Shown: in pieces, positions 16,910 to 25,758 of the stretch | How the letters are laid out: each line of letters begins with the position of its first letter | Numbering within the stretch: position 1 is the stretch's first letter | Source of the DNA: Faecalicatena orotica | GTDB taxonomy: Bacteria > Bacillota > Clostridia > Lachnospirales > Lachnospiraceae | Length of the DNA stretch: 64,000 nt | NCBI RefSeq assembly: GCF_003149245.1 | Contig: NZ_QGDL01000014.1 | Location: forward strand, 62,001 to 126,000 | Direction: 5' to 3' | Position numbers and translations under genes: made by a program | Notes under the pieces: generated by a model | The model's database searches: none | What the model was told of the DNA's origin: nothing | Seen by the model: the letters and a program-made list of their open reading frames with translations, nothing else

Positions 16910-16962
16910 TGATAACGATTATCACTTAAACTCTTGTCTTTTATTTAACGTGATGTTATACT
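16910..16962 (+). promoter_or_regulatory. pflB promoter with upstream palindrome
   Basis: A promoter TTGTCT (16934-16939), 17-base spacer, TATACT (16957-16962) precedes pflB by 50 bases. Just upstream is the perfect palindrome TGATAA-CGA-TTATCA (16910-16924), centred about 52 bases before the likely transcription start. It resembles half-sites of Fur/PerR-type or Fnr-like operators, but neither consensus is fully matched. Confidence 0.6.
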
Positions 16963-17011
16963 AGGCGAGGAAAAAAGATAAACCTTATTTATTAAAGGAG
17001 GATTTTCGAAT

Positions 17012-19264
17012 ATGACACATTTTGAGCAGTGGGACGGATTTCAGGGGAGACTCTGGAAAGACGACATTAATGTACGCGATTTTATCCAGCACAACTACAC
17101 ACCTTATGACGGGGACGAAAGTTTCCTTGCGGGACCTACAGAGGCAACGAATAAACTCTGGGGAAAACTTCAGGAATTACAGAAGGAAGAACGTGCAAAA
17201 GGCGGCGTTCTGGATATGGAGACAGAGGTCGTTTCAGGGCTGACAGCTTATGGGCCGGGATATATTGATGAAGAGATGAAGGAGCTGGAAACAGTTGTGG
17301 GACTCCAGACAGACAAGCCTCTTAAGAGAGCTTTTATGCCGTACGGCGGTATTAATATGGCAGAGAAGGCCTGCACCACATACGGATACCAGCCGAGTGA
17401 AAAGCTGCATGAGATTTTCACAAAATACCACAAGACACACAATCAGGGGGTATTCGATATTTATACACCTGAAATGAAGAGAGCACGTCACAATAAGATC
17501 ATTACAGGGCTTCCGGACACTTACGGAAGAGGACGTATTGTTGGTGATTACCGCCGTGTGGCTCTTTATGGAATCGACCTTCTGCTTGAGAAGAAGATGG
17601 ACGATTTCAATGAGACAGAGAGACATGGTATGAAGGGGACGGACTTCCGTCTCAGGGAAGAGGTTGCCGATCAGTTAAAGGCCCTGAAAGAGATGAAAGA
17701 CATGGCGGCTGTTTACGGATACGATATTTCAAAGCCGGCCAGAGATGCGAGAGAAGCAGTTCAGTGGCTGTATTTTGGATATCTTGCAGCGATCAAGACA
17801 CAGAACGGGGCTGCAATGAGTGTCGGAAGAATCTCAACATTTCTGGATGTCTATATCCAGAGGGATATGGAGAAGGGAATCCTGACAGAAGAAGAGGCAC
17901 AGGAACTGATCGATCATATGGTTATGAAGTTCAGAATGGTGAAGTTCGCCAGAATTCCTTCTTATAATGAACTGTTTTCCGGGGACCCGGTATGGGCTAC
18001 GCTGGAAGTGGCAGGTCTCGGGCAGGACGGACGCTCTATGGTTACAAAGAACGACTACCGTTTCCTGCACACACTGGAAAACATGGGACCGTCACCGGAG
18101 CCAAACCTGACAGTACTGTATTCTTCACGCCTGCCAGAGGCATTTAAGAAATATTCTGCACACATTTCTATTACGACAAGTTCTATCCAGTATGAGAACG
18201 ATGATGTGATGCGCCCGGTATGGGGAGATGATTACTCTATCTGCTGCTGCGTATCCGCAACACAGACAGGCAAGGAAATCCAGTTCTTCGGGGCACGTGC
18301 AAACCTTGCAAAATGCCTGCTGTACGCAATCAACGGCGGTGTGGATGTGAAGACAAGAGAGCAGGTGGCGCCTGCGTACAAACCAGTGACTGCAGAGTAT
18401 CTGGATTACGATGAGGTCATGGATAAATATGACAAGATGATGGACTGGCTGTCCAAGCTGTATGTCGATACACTGAATATGATCCACTACATGCATGATA
18501 AATACTATTATGAAGCGGCAGAGATGGCACTGATCGACACAGACGTAAGACGTACATTTGCAACAGGTATCGCTGGGTTTTCACATGTGGTTGACTCTTT
18601 AAGCGCGATCAAATATGCCAAGGTGAAAGTAATCCGCGATGAGACCGGAATGGCTGTAGACTACGAGACAGAGGGAGACTTCCCGAGATACGGAAATGAT
18701 GATGACCGGGCAGACGACATCGCGATCTGGCTTCTGAAGACATTCATGGGTAAATTGAAAAAATGCCACACCTACAGAAATTCAGAGCCGACCACATCAA
18801 TCCTTACCATTACATCAAATGTCGTATATGGCAAGGCAACAGGATCTCTTCCGGATGGAAGAAAAGCAGGAGAGCCGCTGGCACCGGGAGCCAACCCGTC
18901 CTATGGTGCAGAGCAGAACGGTCTGCTTGCATCCCTGAATTCAGTTGCAAAGCTTCCATATGAAGAGGCGCTGGACGGTATTTCCAATACACAGACGATC
19001 AATCCGGGAGCACTCGGACACGATGACCAGGAGAGAATCGACAATCTGACACACGTGCTGGACGGATATTTCGAGCAGGGTGCACACCATCTGAACGTAA
19101 ATGTCTTTGGAAAAGAAAAGCTGATCGACGCAATGGAGCATCCGGAGAAGGAAGAATATGCAAACTTCACCATCCGTGTATCCGGATATGCAGTGAAGTT
19201 TATCGACCTGACACGTGAGCAGCAGATGGATGTAATCTCCAGAACATGCCACGCAGAGATGTAG
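17012..19264 (+). CDS. pflB: Pyruvate formate-lyase
   Basis: Glycyl-radical enzyme converting pyruvate and CoA to acetyl-CoA and formate, a core step of anaerobic fermentation; 750 residues, the normal length. The active-site cysteines are in [13 protein letters not shown] (about 408-420), followed by [10 protein letters not shown] as in well-studied PflB. The C-terminal glycyl-radical motif RVSGYAVKF (glycine near 725) is present. A third adjacent cysteine precedes the usual pair. It is followed 36 bases later by its activating enzyme, forming a pflB-pflA operon. The start ATG has AAAGGAGG upstream. Transcription likely starts near 16969. Confidence 0.96.
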   Translation: MTHFEQWDGFQGRLWKDDINVRDFIQHNYTPYDGDESFLAGPTEATNKLWGKLQELQKEERAKGGVLDMETEVVSGLTAYGPGYIDEEMKELETVVGLQTDKPLKRAFMPYGGINMAEKACTTYGYQPSEKLHEIFTKYHKTHNQGVFDIYTPEMKRARHNKIITGLPDTYGRGRIVGDYRRVALYGIDLLLEKKMDDFNETERHGMKGTDFRLREEVADQLKALKEMKDMAAVYGYDISKPARDAREAVQWLYFGYLAAIKTQNGAAMSVGRISTFLDVYIQRDMEKGILTEEEAQELIDHMVMKFRMVKFARIPSYNELFSGDPVWATLEVAGLGQDGRSMVTKNDYRFLHTLENMGPSPEPNLTVLYSSRLPEAFKKYSAHISITTSSIQYENDDVMRPVWGDDYSICCCVSATQTGKEIQFFGARANLAKCLLYAINGGVDVKTREQVAPAYKPVTAEYLDYDEVMDKYDKMMDWLSKLYVDTLNMIHYMHDKYYYEAAEMALIDTDVRRTFATGIAGFSHVVDSLSAIKYAKVKVIRDETGMAVDYETEGDFPRYGNDDDRADDIAIWLLKTFMGKLKKCHTYRNSEPTTSILTITSNVVYGKATGSLPDGRKAGEPLAPGANPSYGAEQNGLLASLNSVAKLPYEEALDGISNTQTINPGALGHDDQERIDNLTHVLDGYFEQGAHHLNVNVFGKEKLIDAMEHPEKEEYANFTIRVSGYAVKFIDLTREQQMDVISRTCHAEM

Positions 19265-19300
19265 TTTTATAAGTACTAATATTTAGTCAGAGGTGAAAAA

Positions 19301-20047
19301 ATGACAGAGCAGACAGAGAAAAAAGGGTATATTCATTCCCTTGAAAGTTTTGGCTCTGTAGATGGACCGGGTGTCCGGTATGTGATCTTTATGAGCGGGT
19401 GCGCAATGCGCTGCCAGTTCTGCCACAATCCGGACACGTGGAATATGCAGTCAGGTACGCCGTACACGACGGACGAATTGCTGAAGCAGGCAAAGAAATA
19501 CCGCTCTTACTGGGGAAGTAAGGGCGGTATTACAGTAAGCGGGGGAGAACCCCTCCTCCAGATTGAATTCCTGACAGAACTATTCCGGAAGGCAAAGGAA
19601 GAAGGAATTCACACGACACTGGACACAAGCGGCAATCCATTTACAAGAGAAGAACCATTTTTCAGCAAAATGCAGGAACTGATGAAATATACAGACCTGA
19701 TTATGCTGGATATCAAGCATATCGATGAAGAACAGCACCAGATTCTGACCGGATGTACCAACCGGAATATACTAGATCTGGCGGAATATCTATCAGAGAC
19801 TAAAAAACCGGTCTGGATCAGACACGTCCTTGTACCCGGAAGAAGCGATCAGGACGAATATCTGGAAAGGCTGGATACATTTGTCCAGACACTGGGAAAC
19901 GTGGAAAAGGTAGAAGTACTGCCTTATCACACACTGGGCACCTTCAAGTGGAAAGAACTTGGACTTTCATATCCACTGGAAGGAGTAGAACCGCCTTCAA
20001 AAGAGCGGATCGAGAATGCAGAAAGAATACTGCATGTATCTTCATAG
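19301..20047 (+). CDS. pflA: Pyruvate formate-lyase-activating enzyme
   Basis: Radical SAM enzyme that installs the glycyl radical on PflB, 248 residues. The [4Fe-4S] cluster motif CAMRCQFC (C34, C38, C41; CxxxCxxC) is present with FHNPDTW-like follow-on (CHNPDTW). SAM-binding GGITVSGGEPLLQ (about 71-83) follows. Adjacent to and co-transcribed with pflB. ATG is preceded by AGAGGTGA. No separate plus-strand terminator is clear; a repeat-family palindrome half lies directly after the stop. Confidence 0.95.
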   Translation: MTEQTEKKGYIHSLESFGSVDGPGVRYVIFMSGCAMRCQFCHNPDTWNMQSGTPYTTDELLKQAKKYRSYWGSKGGITVSGGEPLLQIEFLTELFRKAKEEGIHTTLDTSGNPFTREEPFFSKMQELMKYTDLIMLDIKHIDEEQHQILTGCTNRNILDLAEYLSETKKPVWIRHVLVPGRSDQDEYLERLDTFVQTLGNVEKVEVLPYHTLGTFKWKELGLSYPLEGVEPPSKERIENAERILHVSS

Positions 20048-20071
20048 GGGTCAGACCCTTTTGCGGTCCGT
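20045..20071. repeat. GGGGTCAGACCC repeat, partial copy
   Basis: GGGGTCAGACCCTTTTGCGG directly after pflA matches, in reverse orientation, the core of the long hairpin at 4766-4829. Here only one arm is present, although the inner core GGGTCAGACCC is itself palindromic. Confidence 0.6.
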
Positions 20072-20095
20072 ATTCAGAATATTCTGGATATAGAC

Positions 20096-20124
20096 GTAAA
20101 AACAGGCGGACTTTCACCGCCTGT
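20096..20124 (-). terminator. Terminator of the minus-strand gene
   Basis: ACAGGCGG (20102-20109) pairs with CCGCCTGT (20117-20124). On the minus strand the stem runs into a T-run (complement of the A-run ending at 20101), 19 bases after the minus-strand gene's stop. Confidence 0.7.
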
Positions 20125-20142
20125 CGAGAAATTGTTTCTTAA

Positions 20143-20760
20143 TCATGAACAAAAATTTGAATAATTTGTCTGTACCAGATGTCCACCCTCGCAGTCATAA
20201 ATATATTTGATCTGTGCCCGGGTTAATTTCTGGGCAGAGGTGAGGATATTTCTGTCTGAAGAAGCAGTCCTGTCAGTGTTGGAAAACAGCACGGCATGGC
20301 TGCTTTTTTGGACTAGCAGACTCTGTCTGTGTTCTTTTGCAGCTAAATGCCGGGTGTCATTTCCAAATATGAGAAAATGCTGCCCGATGCTGTACATGTC
20401 ATCCGTAAAATGTGTGCGGCACAAGATACTGTCCTTCAGTTCCGCCTGACAGTATCCGTTTAGTTTCTTATTAATATCCAGAACATATTTTTCTGAGGGG
20501 ACCCGGGGGAGATAAAAGTCTGCACAGGGGCAGGCTGCAAGAAAATATTGAAGCTCTCTGGACACGTCTGTACAGCCTGCAGAGAGAATGATTGTGTCAA
20601 CATTTTTAAGATGTGGTCTGATAAATTGAATGTTGCTGCGCAAGGCATCTGCATTGGAAGAGATAAAAAGCAGCTTTCTTTTGCAGGTGTCTATATACCA
20701 TGTTGGGTTGTCAGGTAAGTGGCCTGATGACAGTGATCCGGTAAATGTTGAAATCTTCAT
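20143..20760 (-). CDS. Protein of unknown function, possibly a degenerate metallo-hydrolase fold
   Basis: A 205-residue cytoplasmic protein without a recognisable signature. Its strand pattern (WYIDTCKRKLLFISSNAD.., NVDTIILSAGCTDVSREL, QHFLIFGNDTRH, HAVLFSNTDRT, IKYIYDCEGGHL) vaguely recalls a metallo-beta-lactamase fold, where the metal-binding HxHxDH motif would sit at the SAGCTDVS position. That motif is absent. This resemblance is weak and should not be taken as an assignment. Start ATG 20760 is preceded by GAGAGG on the minus strand. It stands alone, back to back with the DAO-Rieske gene. Confidence 0.6.
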   Translation of the reverse strand: MKISTFTGSLSSGHLPDNPTWYIDTCKRKLLFISSNADALRSNIQFIRPHLKNVDTIILSAGCTDVSRELQYFLAACPCADFYLPRVPSEKYVLDINKKLNGYCQAELKDSILCRTHFTDDMYSIGQHFLIFGNDTRHLAAKEHRQSLLVQKSSHAVLFSNTDRTASSDRNILTSAQKLTRAQIKYIYDCEGGHLVQTNYSNFCS

Positions 20761-20766
20761 ATTCAA

Positions 20767-21021
20767 ATCCTCTCAGAATGTGGACCTGTGTTTGGCAGGT
20801 ACTGCTGTTGACTGACTGCATAGAAAACGAATGTACGAAAAAAACAATAAATCTACCCTAATAATTTAGCACATTAATACAATAAAGACAATGGGATTGT
20901 GAAAAAAATTACAATTTTATCCAGAAAATAAAAAAACGTTCAGGAACATGTTTTGTAAGTCTGGGAACTGCCATGTATATAATTTCCAGTCCGGTCAATC
21001 CTATTGATGAGGTGAACGTAA
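20767..21021 (+). promoter_or_regulatory. Divergent intergenic region with promoter for DAO-Rieske gene
   Basis: An AT-rich gap. TTGTAA (20953-20958), a 17-base spacer and TATATA (20976-20981, overlapping TATAAT at 20978-20983) form a plausible plus-strand promoter about 40 bases before the start codon. The minus-strand promoter was not clearly seen. Confidence 0.45.
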
Positions 21022-22482
21022 ATGGTGAAAAAATCAATATGGAGTATATCGGCATCTGCCGGAAAAAGAGATCCGTTGTCGGGAAATATCAGTACAGATA
21101 CTGTCATCATTGGAGGCGGAATGGCGGGAGTCCTGACGGCTCATTTTCTGGAGCAGGCGGGTGTGGAATGTGTGATACTGGAAGAGAACAGAATCGGCAG
21201 CGGGCAGACGAAAAATACGACCGCAAAAGTAACAGCACAGCACGGTCTGATCTATGACCGGCTGCTCCAGAGCGTGGGGAAGGAGAAAGCCAGGCAGTAT
21301 GCAGCCGCAAATCAGGAGGCAATACACCGGTATCGGATTCTTGCAGAGAAGTACCAGATGGATTGTCAGTGGGGGGACTGCCCGGCTTATCTGTATACTT
21401 CTGTCGATTCAAAAAGGCTGCGACAGGAATATGAAGCGGCAAAAAGACTCGGGATTCCGGGGGAACTGACGGAAAAGACCGAGCTTCCGTTTCCGGTAAA
21501 ACTAGCCCTGAAATTCGAAAATCAGGGAAGATTCCACCCATTGAAATTCTTGTACAGCATTGCGGGGGATCTGAAGATCTATGAAAATACAAAAGTAAAG
21601 CATGTGGAGGGACACACTGTAACGTCGGATCTGGGGCAGGTAACAGCTAAGAACATCGTGTTTGCATGTCACTATCCATTTCAGAATGTTCCGGGATATT
21701 ACTTTATGAGGATGCATCAGGAGAGAAGTTATGTTGTTTCCGTAAAACAGACATGCAGTTTTAACGGTATGTATTATGGAATCGATGAAGATGCATTGTC
21801 ATTCAGAAGCGCGGGCGAAGAAATCTTGATCGGCGGGGGCGGACACCGTACAGGAAAGAAGACGGCGGGGAACTCTTATGACTATCTGGCGCATATGGCG
21901 GAAAAATACTGGCCCGGATGTAAAGAAACTGCCAGATGGTCGGCACAGGACTGTATGACTTTAGACAACATTCCCTATATCGGGCTATTCAGCCGCTCCT
22001 GTCCGGACTGGTATGTAGCCACTGGTTTTGGAAAATGGGGTATGACAAGCTCTATGGTATCTGCAATGATACTGACAGACCTGATTCTGAAAAGAGAGTG
22101 CCCTTATGCGGATGTATTTTCCCCCCAGAGGTATAACATTCAGGCATCGGCAGCAAATTTTATCAAAGACAGCGGGCACGCGGCAGCCGGACTTCTGAAA
22201 CGCGCAGCGGGCATACCGAAAGAAAAACTGGAGGAAATACGGCCTGGCGAGGGTGCCGTGATAGAACATGACGGCCAGAAATACGGGGTATATAAATCCG
22301 AAACAGGAAAAAAGTATGCGGTATCTGTCAAATGTCCCCACCTTGGCTGCCAGCTGGAATGGAATGCACAGGAAAAAAGCTGGGACTGCCCATGCCACGG
22401 TTCACGGTTTGACTATCAGGGGAGAAAGCTTGATGAGCCCGCGCAGGAAGATACCGAATGTTATATATGGGAGGAGGACTAG
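21022..22482 (+). CDS. FAD-dependent oxidoreductase (DAO family) fused to a Rieske [2Fe-2S] domain
   Basis: A 486-residue fusion. The N-terminal DAO-type flavoprotein (about 25-390) has the dinucleotide motif VIIGGGMAGVLTAHFLEQAG, then EENRIGSGQTKNTTAK. A glycine-rich ILIGGGGHRTG and VATGFGKWGM close the FAD domain. The C-terminal Rieske domain (about 405-486) binds a [2Fe-2S] cluster through CPHLGC and CPCHGSRFD. Such proteins resemble gamma-glutamylputrescine-oxidase-like enzymes with an added electron-transfer domain; the substrate is unknown. The start is supported by TGAGGTG eight bases upstream. The next gene begins directly after its stop, so both are probably one operon. Confidence 0.88.
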   Translation: MVKKSIWSISASAGKRDPLSGNISTDTVIIGGGMAGVLTAHFLEQAGVECVILEENRIGSGQTKNTTAKVTAQHGLIYDRLLQSVGKEKARQYAAANQEAIHRYRILAEKYQMDCQWGDCPAYLYTSVDSKRLRQEYEAAKRLGIPGELTEKTELPFPVKLALKFENQGRFHPLKFLYSIAGDLKIYENTKVKHVEGHTVTSDLGQVTAKNIVFACHYPFQNVPGYYFMRMHQERSYVVSVKQTCSFNGMYYGIDEDALSFRSAGEEILIGGGGHRTGKKTAGNSYDYLAHMAEKYWPGCKETARWSAQDCMTLDNIPYIGLFSRSCPDWYVATGFGKWGMTSSMVSAMILTDLILKRECPYADVFSPQRYNIQASAANFIKDSGHAAAGLLKRAAGIPKEKLEEIRPGEGAVIEHDGQKYGVYKSETGKKYAVSVKCPHLGCQLEWNAQEKSWDCPCHGSRFDYQGRKLDEPAQEDTECYIWEED

Positions 22483-23388
22483 ATGAAAGAACAATACTTT
22501 CACGGGATCGGCAGGCGCTATCCCTATTTTGAAGGCTGGTATTTAAAACATCAGAACATGGGGAAGACGATTGCATTTATTCCAGCACTGCACGCAGATA
22601 AAAAAGGAGGCTGGTCAGCCTCCATACAGGTCGTGCTGGATGACGGTGCATGGTACTTCACTTACCCGGTTGAAAGCTGCAGGATCAGTAGAAAAAAGTT
22701 TTGTGTAAAAATAGGAGAAAATGTATTTTCGGAAAAGGGAATCCGGATTAAAATACACGATTCCCGGGTTTCGGTTGAAGGGCAGATTATGTATTCGAAA
22801 TTCAGGAAGATCAAGGGCGACATTATGGGATTTTTTCGATGGATTCCCTGTCTGCAGTGCCATCACGGCGTGATCAGTATGGCCCATGACCTGGCCGGGA
22901 GTCTGAAGATTAATGGCGAGCGGGTCGTGTTTACAGGAGGGCGCGGATACATTGAGACGGACTGGGGATCTTCCTTCCCAAAGACATATCTCTGGACACA
23001 GTGCGGATTTGGAATGCAGGAAAAAAACAGTATCATGGTTTCCGTGGCAGATGTCCCAGTGTTCGGAGTCAGCCTTTTGGGCTGTATCTGCGCGATTCAT
23101 TACAAGGGACGAGAGTACAGGCTAGGAACCTACTATGGTGCACGGGTGACTGATTATGGACCCGACACTGTCACACTCACACAGGGGAAGATGAAAGTGA
23201 GAATCACAAAACTAAGCGAACATGCACTGGGACTTCATGCACCGCAGATGGGGAGTATGAAGAGGATGATAAAAGAAAGTCCTGCCTGCCTTGTGCGCTA
23301 CCAGTTCTGGAGGGGGAAGAAACTGGTCTTTGATGTTACCTCGGACCGGGCGTCGTTTGAGTCAGAAACAGAGGAAGTAATGGACTAG
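22483..23388 (+). CDS. Tocopherol-cyclase-like domain protein
   Basis: A 301-residue protein whose pattern FHGIGRRYPYFEGWYLKHQ at the start, then GRGYIETDWGSSFPKTYLW (about 146-164), matches the tocopherol cyclase-like family found in many Firmicutes that make no tocopherol. The fold is lipocalin-like beta barrels that could bind a hydrophobic ligand. No signal peptide or membrane segment is seen. It is adjacent to and likely translated with the DAO-Rieske oxidoreductase, which suggests a shared hydrophobic or quinone-like substrate, but this is speculation. A terminator follows. Confidence 0.75.
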   Translation: MKEQYFHGIGRRYPYFEGWYLKHQNMGKTIAFIPALHADKKGGWSASIQVVLDDGAWYFTYPVESCRISRKKFCVKIGENVFSEKGIRIKIHDSRVSVEGQIMYSKFRKIKGDIMGFFRWIPCLQCHHGVISMAHDLAGSLKINGERVVFTGGRGYIETDWGSSFPKTYLWTQCGFGMQEKNSIMVSVADVPVFGVSLLGCICAIHYKGREYRLGTYYGARVTDYGPDTVTLTQGKMKVRITKLSEHALGLHAPQMGSMKRMIKESPACLVRYQFWRGKKLVFDVTSDRASFESETEEVMD

Positions 23389-23397
23389 AATAAGTTT

Positions 23398-23431
23398 AGA
23401 GCGTGTCAAGGAATCATTGTACACGCTCTAT
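23398..23431 (+). terminator. Terminator after tocopherol-cyclase-like gene
   Basis: AGAGCGTGT pairs with ACACGCTCT across a 14-base loop GGAATCATTGT-like, followed by ATTCCTGTC. The T-run is weak. The loop sequence recurs in the hairpin at 25019-25063. Confidence 0.6.
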
Positions 23432-23450
23432 TCCTGTCGATGTCCAAAGT

Positions 23451-23778
23451 ATTGTGGAAAGTATTTTGTGAAAATTCCAATATTGCTTTAACTGATATAT
23501 TATGGTAGAATAGCACTACATCAAAAATCAAGACAGATTCATTTCGAATATTATAACTGTCTTTTCAACAGCCATATGCTGTTTGTATCTGAATTCAGGC
23601 ATTTTCAGCCAGATTACAGTTTGATGAAAAACAAGAAGATTTTTATTAGGGAACAGAACCCGGTCAATGACAAATTCCGCTAATTATGCTAAAATAAAAA
23701 AGAAACGGAAATATCTGATGAGGCTCAATAATCTTCCCGAATAAAAATGAATTAACACAAAAGGGAAGGAGAAGGTGA
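23451..23778 (+). repeat. Conserved leader of the Rpn element, copy 2
   Basis: Matches 9841-10160 along most of its length, including the GACAG...CTGTC inverted repeat and blocks GCTGTTTGTATCTGAA and TTATGCTAAAATAA. Holds no gene of its own. See the copy-1 entry. Confidence 0.75.
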
Positions 23779-24588
23779 GTGAAAGATTTTAATGAAGTGC
23801 GAGAAAGGGTAAAGCGGTTAAATATAATTGACGATACTCTTTTTCAAAAAATGTCAGAAGATATTGGTTTCTGCGAAGAAATGTTTTCGACAATTTTGGA
23901 AGAGAATATTAAGGTTGTTCAAGTAGTACCACAGAATTCTATTAAGAATCTGCAGGGACGTTCGGTAATTGTTGACGCTTTGTGTGAAAAACAGGATGGC
24001 ACATTTATAAATGTTGAGGTACAAAAGAGTGATAATGATAATCATCAGAAACGGGTCAGATATAATGCATCATGTATTACGGCAAATGTTATGGATCCGG
24101 GAACAAAGTTTGAAAAGATTCCCGATCTAATCGTAATTTACATATCCCAGTTTGATATGTTTAAAGGAAATAAAATTATATATCATGTGGATAGAACGGT
24201 TCGGGAAATGAATACCAGAGTATACAATGGCATGGAAGAAATTTATGTAAATACAAAGGTAGAGGATGGAAGTGATCTTGCTGAATTAATGAGAATCTAT
24301 ACGAATGCAGAGGCATATAATTACGAACAATTTCCGAACACATCCATAAGAAAAGCACAACTCAAAAAAAGCAGGGAAGGGGTGGAGATGATGTGTGATA
24401 TAGTAGAAGAATACGCAAAGGAATACGCAAAGGAATATGCAGAAAAACAGAGTCGGATTGCGGTCAGACAGGCAGAAGAGAAATTGTCTAAAAGGCTCTT
24501 GGAAGAAGGCATGCCGATTGAAAAAATTGTATCTATGATGGAAATGCTTTCAGAGGAGGATGTGAAAAGAATTAGCGGTGAAATGTAA
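23779..24588 (+). CDS. Rpn-family recombination-promoting nuclease / putative transposase (intact copy)
   Basis: A 269-residue PD-(D/E)XK nuclease-fold protein of the Rpn/PDDEXK type. The putative catalytic residues lie in VIVDALCEKQDGTF..NVEVQ (about 63-83), followed by HQKRVRYNAS. A conserved core PDLIVIYISQFDMFKG (about 114-129) follows. The C terminus is a helical, charged tail with the repeat EYAKEYAKEYAEKQ, generated by repeated 12-base units in the DNA. The start is GTG 23779 with GGAAGGAGAAG upstream, aligned with the TTG start of the broken copy at 10161. Relatives cut DNA and promote horizontal recombination; a true transposase role is unproven. The gene carries its own conserved leader and terminator. 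Confidence 0.85.
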   Translation: MKDFNEVRERVKRLNIIDDTLFQKMSEDIGFCEEMFSTILEENIKVVQVVPQNSIKNLQGRSVIVDALCEKQDGTFINVEVQKSDNDNHQKRVRYNASCITANVMDPGTKFEKIPDLIVIYISQFDMFKGNKIIYHVDRTVREMNTRVYNGMEEIYVNTKVEDGSDLAELMRIYTNAEAYNYEQFPNTSIRKAQLKKSREGVEMMCDIVEEYAKEYAKEYAEKQSRIAVRQAEEKLSKRLLEEGMPIEKIVSMMEMLSEEDVKRISGEM

Positions 24589-24629
24589 AAGGGACATTTT
24601 TTTATAATGTAATAGAGGCAGAAGCGAAT

Positions 24630-24656
24630 GCCGGTGATTATTTCACCGGTATTTTT
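24630..24656 (+). terminator. Terminator after Rpn gene
   Basis: CCGGTGA pairs with TCACCGG across TTATT, followed by TATTTTTG. Confidence 0.75.
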
Positions 24657-24755
24657 GTACATTTTGCCGCTGGGGATGAATGGGACAGAACTGTAACGTG
24701 CGCACTCTTTCTTTTATTACAGTTTTGCAAGGTATCTTTTTTTCCGTAATTCATG

Positions 24756-25010
24756 TGGTATACTATTTACACTTAGCGAGGTTTTATCGAGCTTAGTGAA
24801 AATGCATACCTGAACACTTGGTGAGGTGCTTTCGAATCTAGTGTTCATGGTATACTATTTACACTTAGCGAGGTTTTATCGAGCTTAGTGAAAATGCATA
24901 CCTGAATACTTGGTGAGGTGCTTTCGAATCTAGTGTTCATGGTATACTATTTACATTTAGAAAGGTCTTGCTGGGCTTAGTGTAAAGGTATACCTGAACA
25001 CTTGGTGGGG
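24756..25010 (+). repeat. Three tandem 92-bp repeats upstream of a two-component system
   Basis: Units start at 24756, 24848 and 24940 (period exactly 92). Units 1 and 2 differ at one base; unit 3 is diverged and truncated. Each unit holds two inverted repeats: GGTATACTATTTACACTTAG with CTTAGTGAAAATGCATACC, and TGAACACT with AGTGTTCA. Each unit therefore could fold into two hairpins or be bound by dimeric regulators, and each carries a TATACT box without a good -35. The array lies about 80 bases before the response regulator gene. Confidence 0.9.
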
Positions 25011-25018
25011 GAATTTGG

Positions 25019-25063
25019 GGCGTGTTTGAGGATTCATTGTACAAGAACTTCAAACACCTCTAG
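25019..25063 (+). other. Hairpin upstream of the response regulator
   Basis: GTGTTTGA pairs with TCAAACAC around a loop containing GGATTCATTGTAC. The loop resembles that of the terminator at 23398-23431. No T-run follows, so termination is doubtful; it may be an operator or a repeat remnant. Confidence 0.4.
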
Positions 25064-25092
25064 CATACATTTGAGTTTAGGGAGAGATGACG

Positions 25093-25758
25093 ATGAAGAT
25101 TCTGATTGTAGAAGATGATATGACGCTGGCCAATGAGCTGGCTCTGCTGTGCAGGCGGTGGGGATTTGAGGCCGTCTGCGCCAAAGGGTTTCGGGAAATT
25201 ACGCAGGAATATATTCAGTGCCAGCCGGATTTTATACTGATGGATATTAATCTGCCATATTATGACGGGTTTTACTGGTGTGAGCAGATCCGTAAGATTT
25301 CTAATGTGCCCGTGCTGTTTTTATCCAGCCGGGACCAGAATGCGGATAAGGTGATGGCAATGGCGTCCGGCGGGGATGATTATGTGGAAAAACCATTTGA
25401 CCCCGAACTGCTTCTGTTGAAGATCCGGGCAATGCTGCGCAGGGCTTACGAGTATACGGCCAATGACAGGGACTATTTAAATGACAGCATGTATTATGAG
25501 AACGGTATGTTTTTCTGTGACGGAAAATCGGTGGAACTGACCAGATCCGAGAGTAAGATTATGTCCACCCTGCTGTCGAAACGGGGGAGCATCGTCAGCA
25601 GGGAGAAACTGATGCAGCAGCTTTGGAACACGGATGAATTTGTCACGGACGCATCGCTTACGGTGCTGGTTTCCCGGTTACGAACGAAACTGAATGAGAT
25701 TACCGGAGGACAGGATGTGGTCGTTACGAAAAAGGGAATGGGGTATTATATCGAATGA
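25093..25758 (+). CDS. OmpR-family response regulator (BceR-like)
   Basis: A 221-residue DNA-binding response regulator. The receiver domain (1-118) has the acidic pocket VEDD and phospho-acceptor aspartate in FILMDINLP (about 51), then FLSSRD and the lysine in VEKPFDP. The C-terminal winged helix (about 130-221) includes ESKIMSTLLSKRGSIVSREKLMQQLW and VTKKGMGYYIE. ATG 25093 is preferred over 25087 because GGAGAG (25081-25086) sits six bases before it. It overlaps the sensor kinase by four bases. Followed by a BceAB-like exporter, it likely controls that operon in response to a cell-wall-active peptide. Confidence 0.9.
   Translation: MKILIVEDDMTLANELALLCRRWGFEAVCAKGFREITQEYIQCQPDFILMDINLPYYDGFYWCEQIRKISNVPVLFLSSRDQNADKVMAMASGGDDYVEKPFDPELLLLKIRAMLRRAYEYTANDRDYLNDSMYYENGMFFCDGKSVELTRSESKIMSTLLSKRGSIVSREKLMQQLWNTDEFVTDASLTVLVSRLRTKLNEITGGQDVVVTKKGMGYYIE

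Noticed and set aside
16910-16924. Fur box before pflB
   Set aside because: Only part of the Fur 19-base consensus is matched, and pfl control by Fur is not expected; listed only as a palindrome.
20143-20760. Functional metallo-beta-lactamase-fold hydrolase
   Set aside because: The HxHxDH metal motif is absent, so the resemblance is too weak for an assignment.
24756-25010. CRISPR array
   Set aside because: The 92-bp units are directly adjacent without unique spacers, and no cas genes are near.
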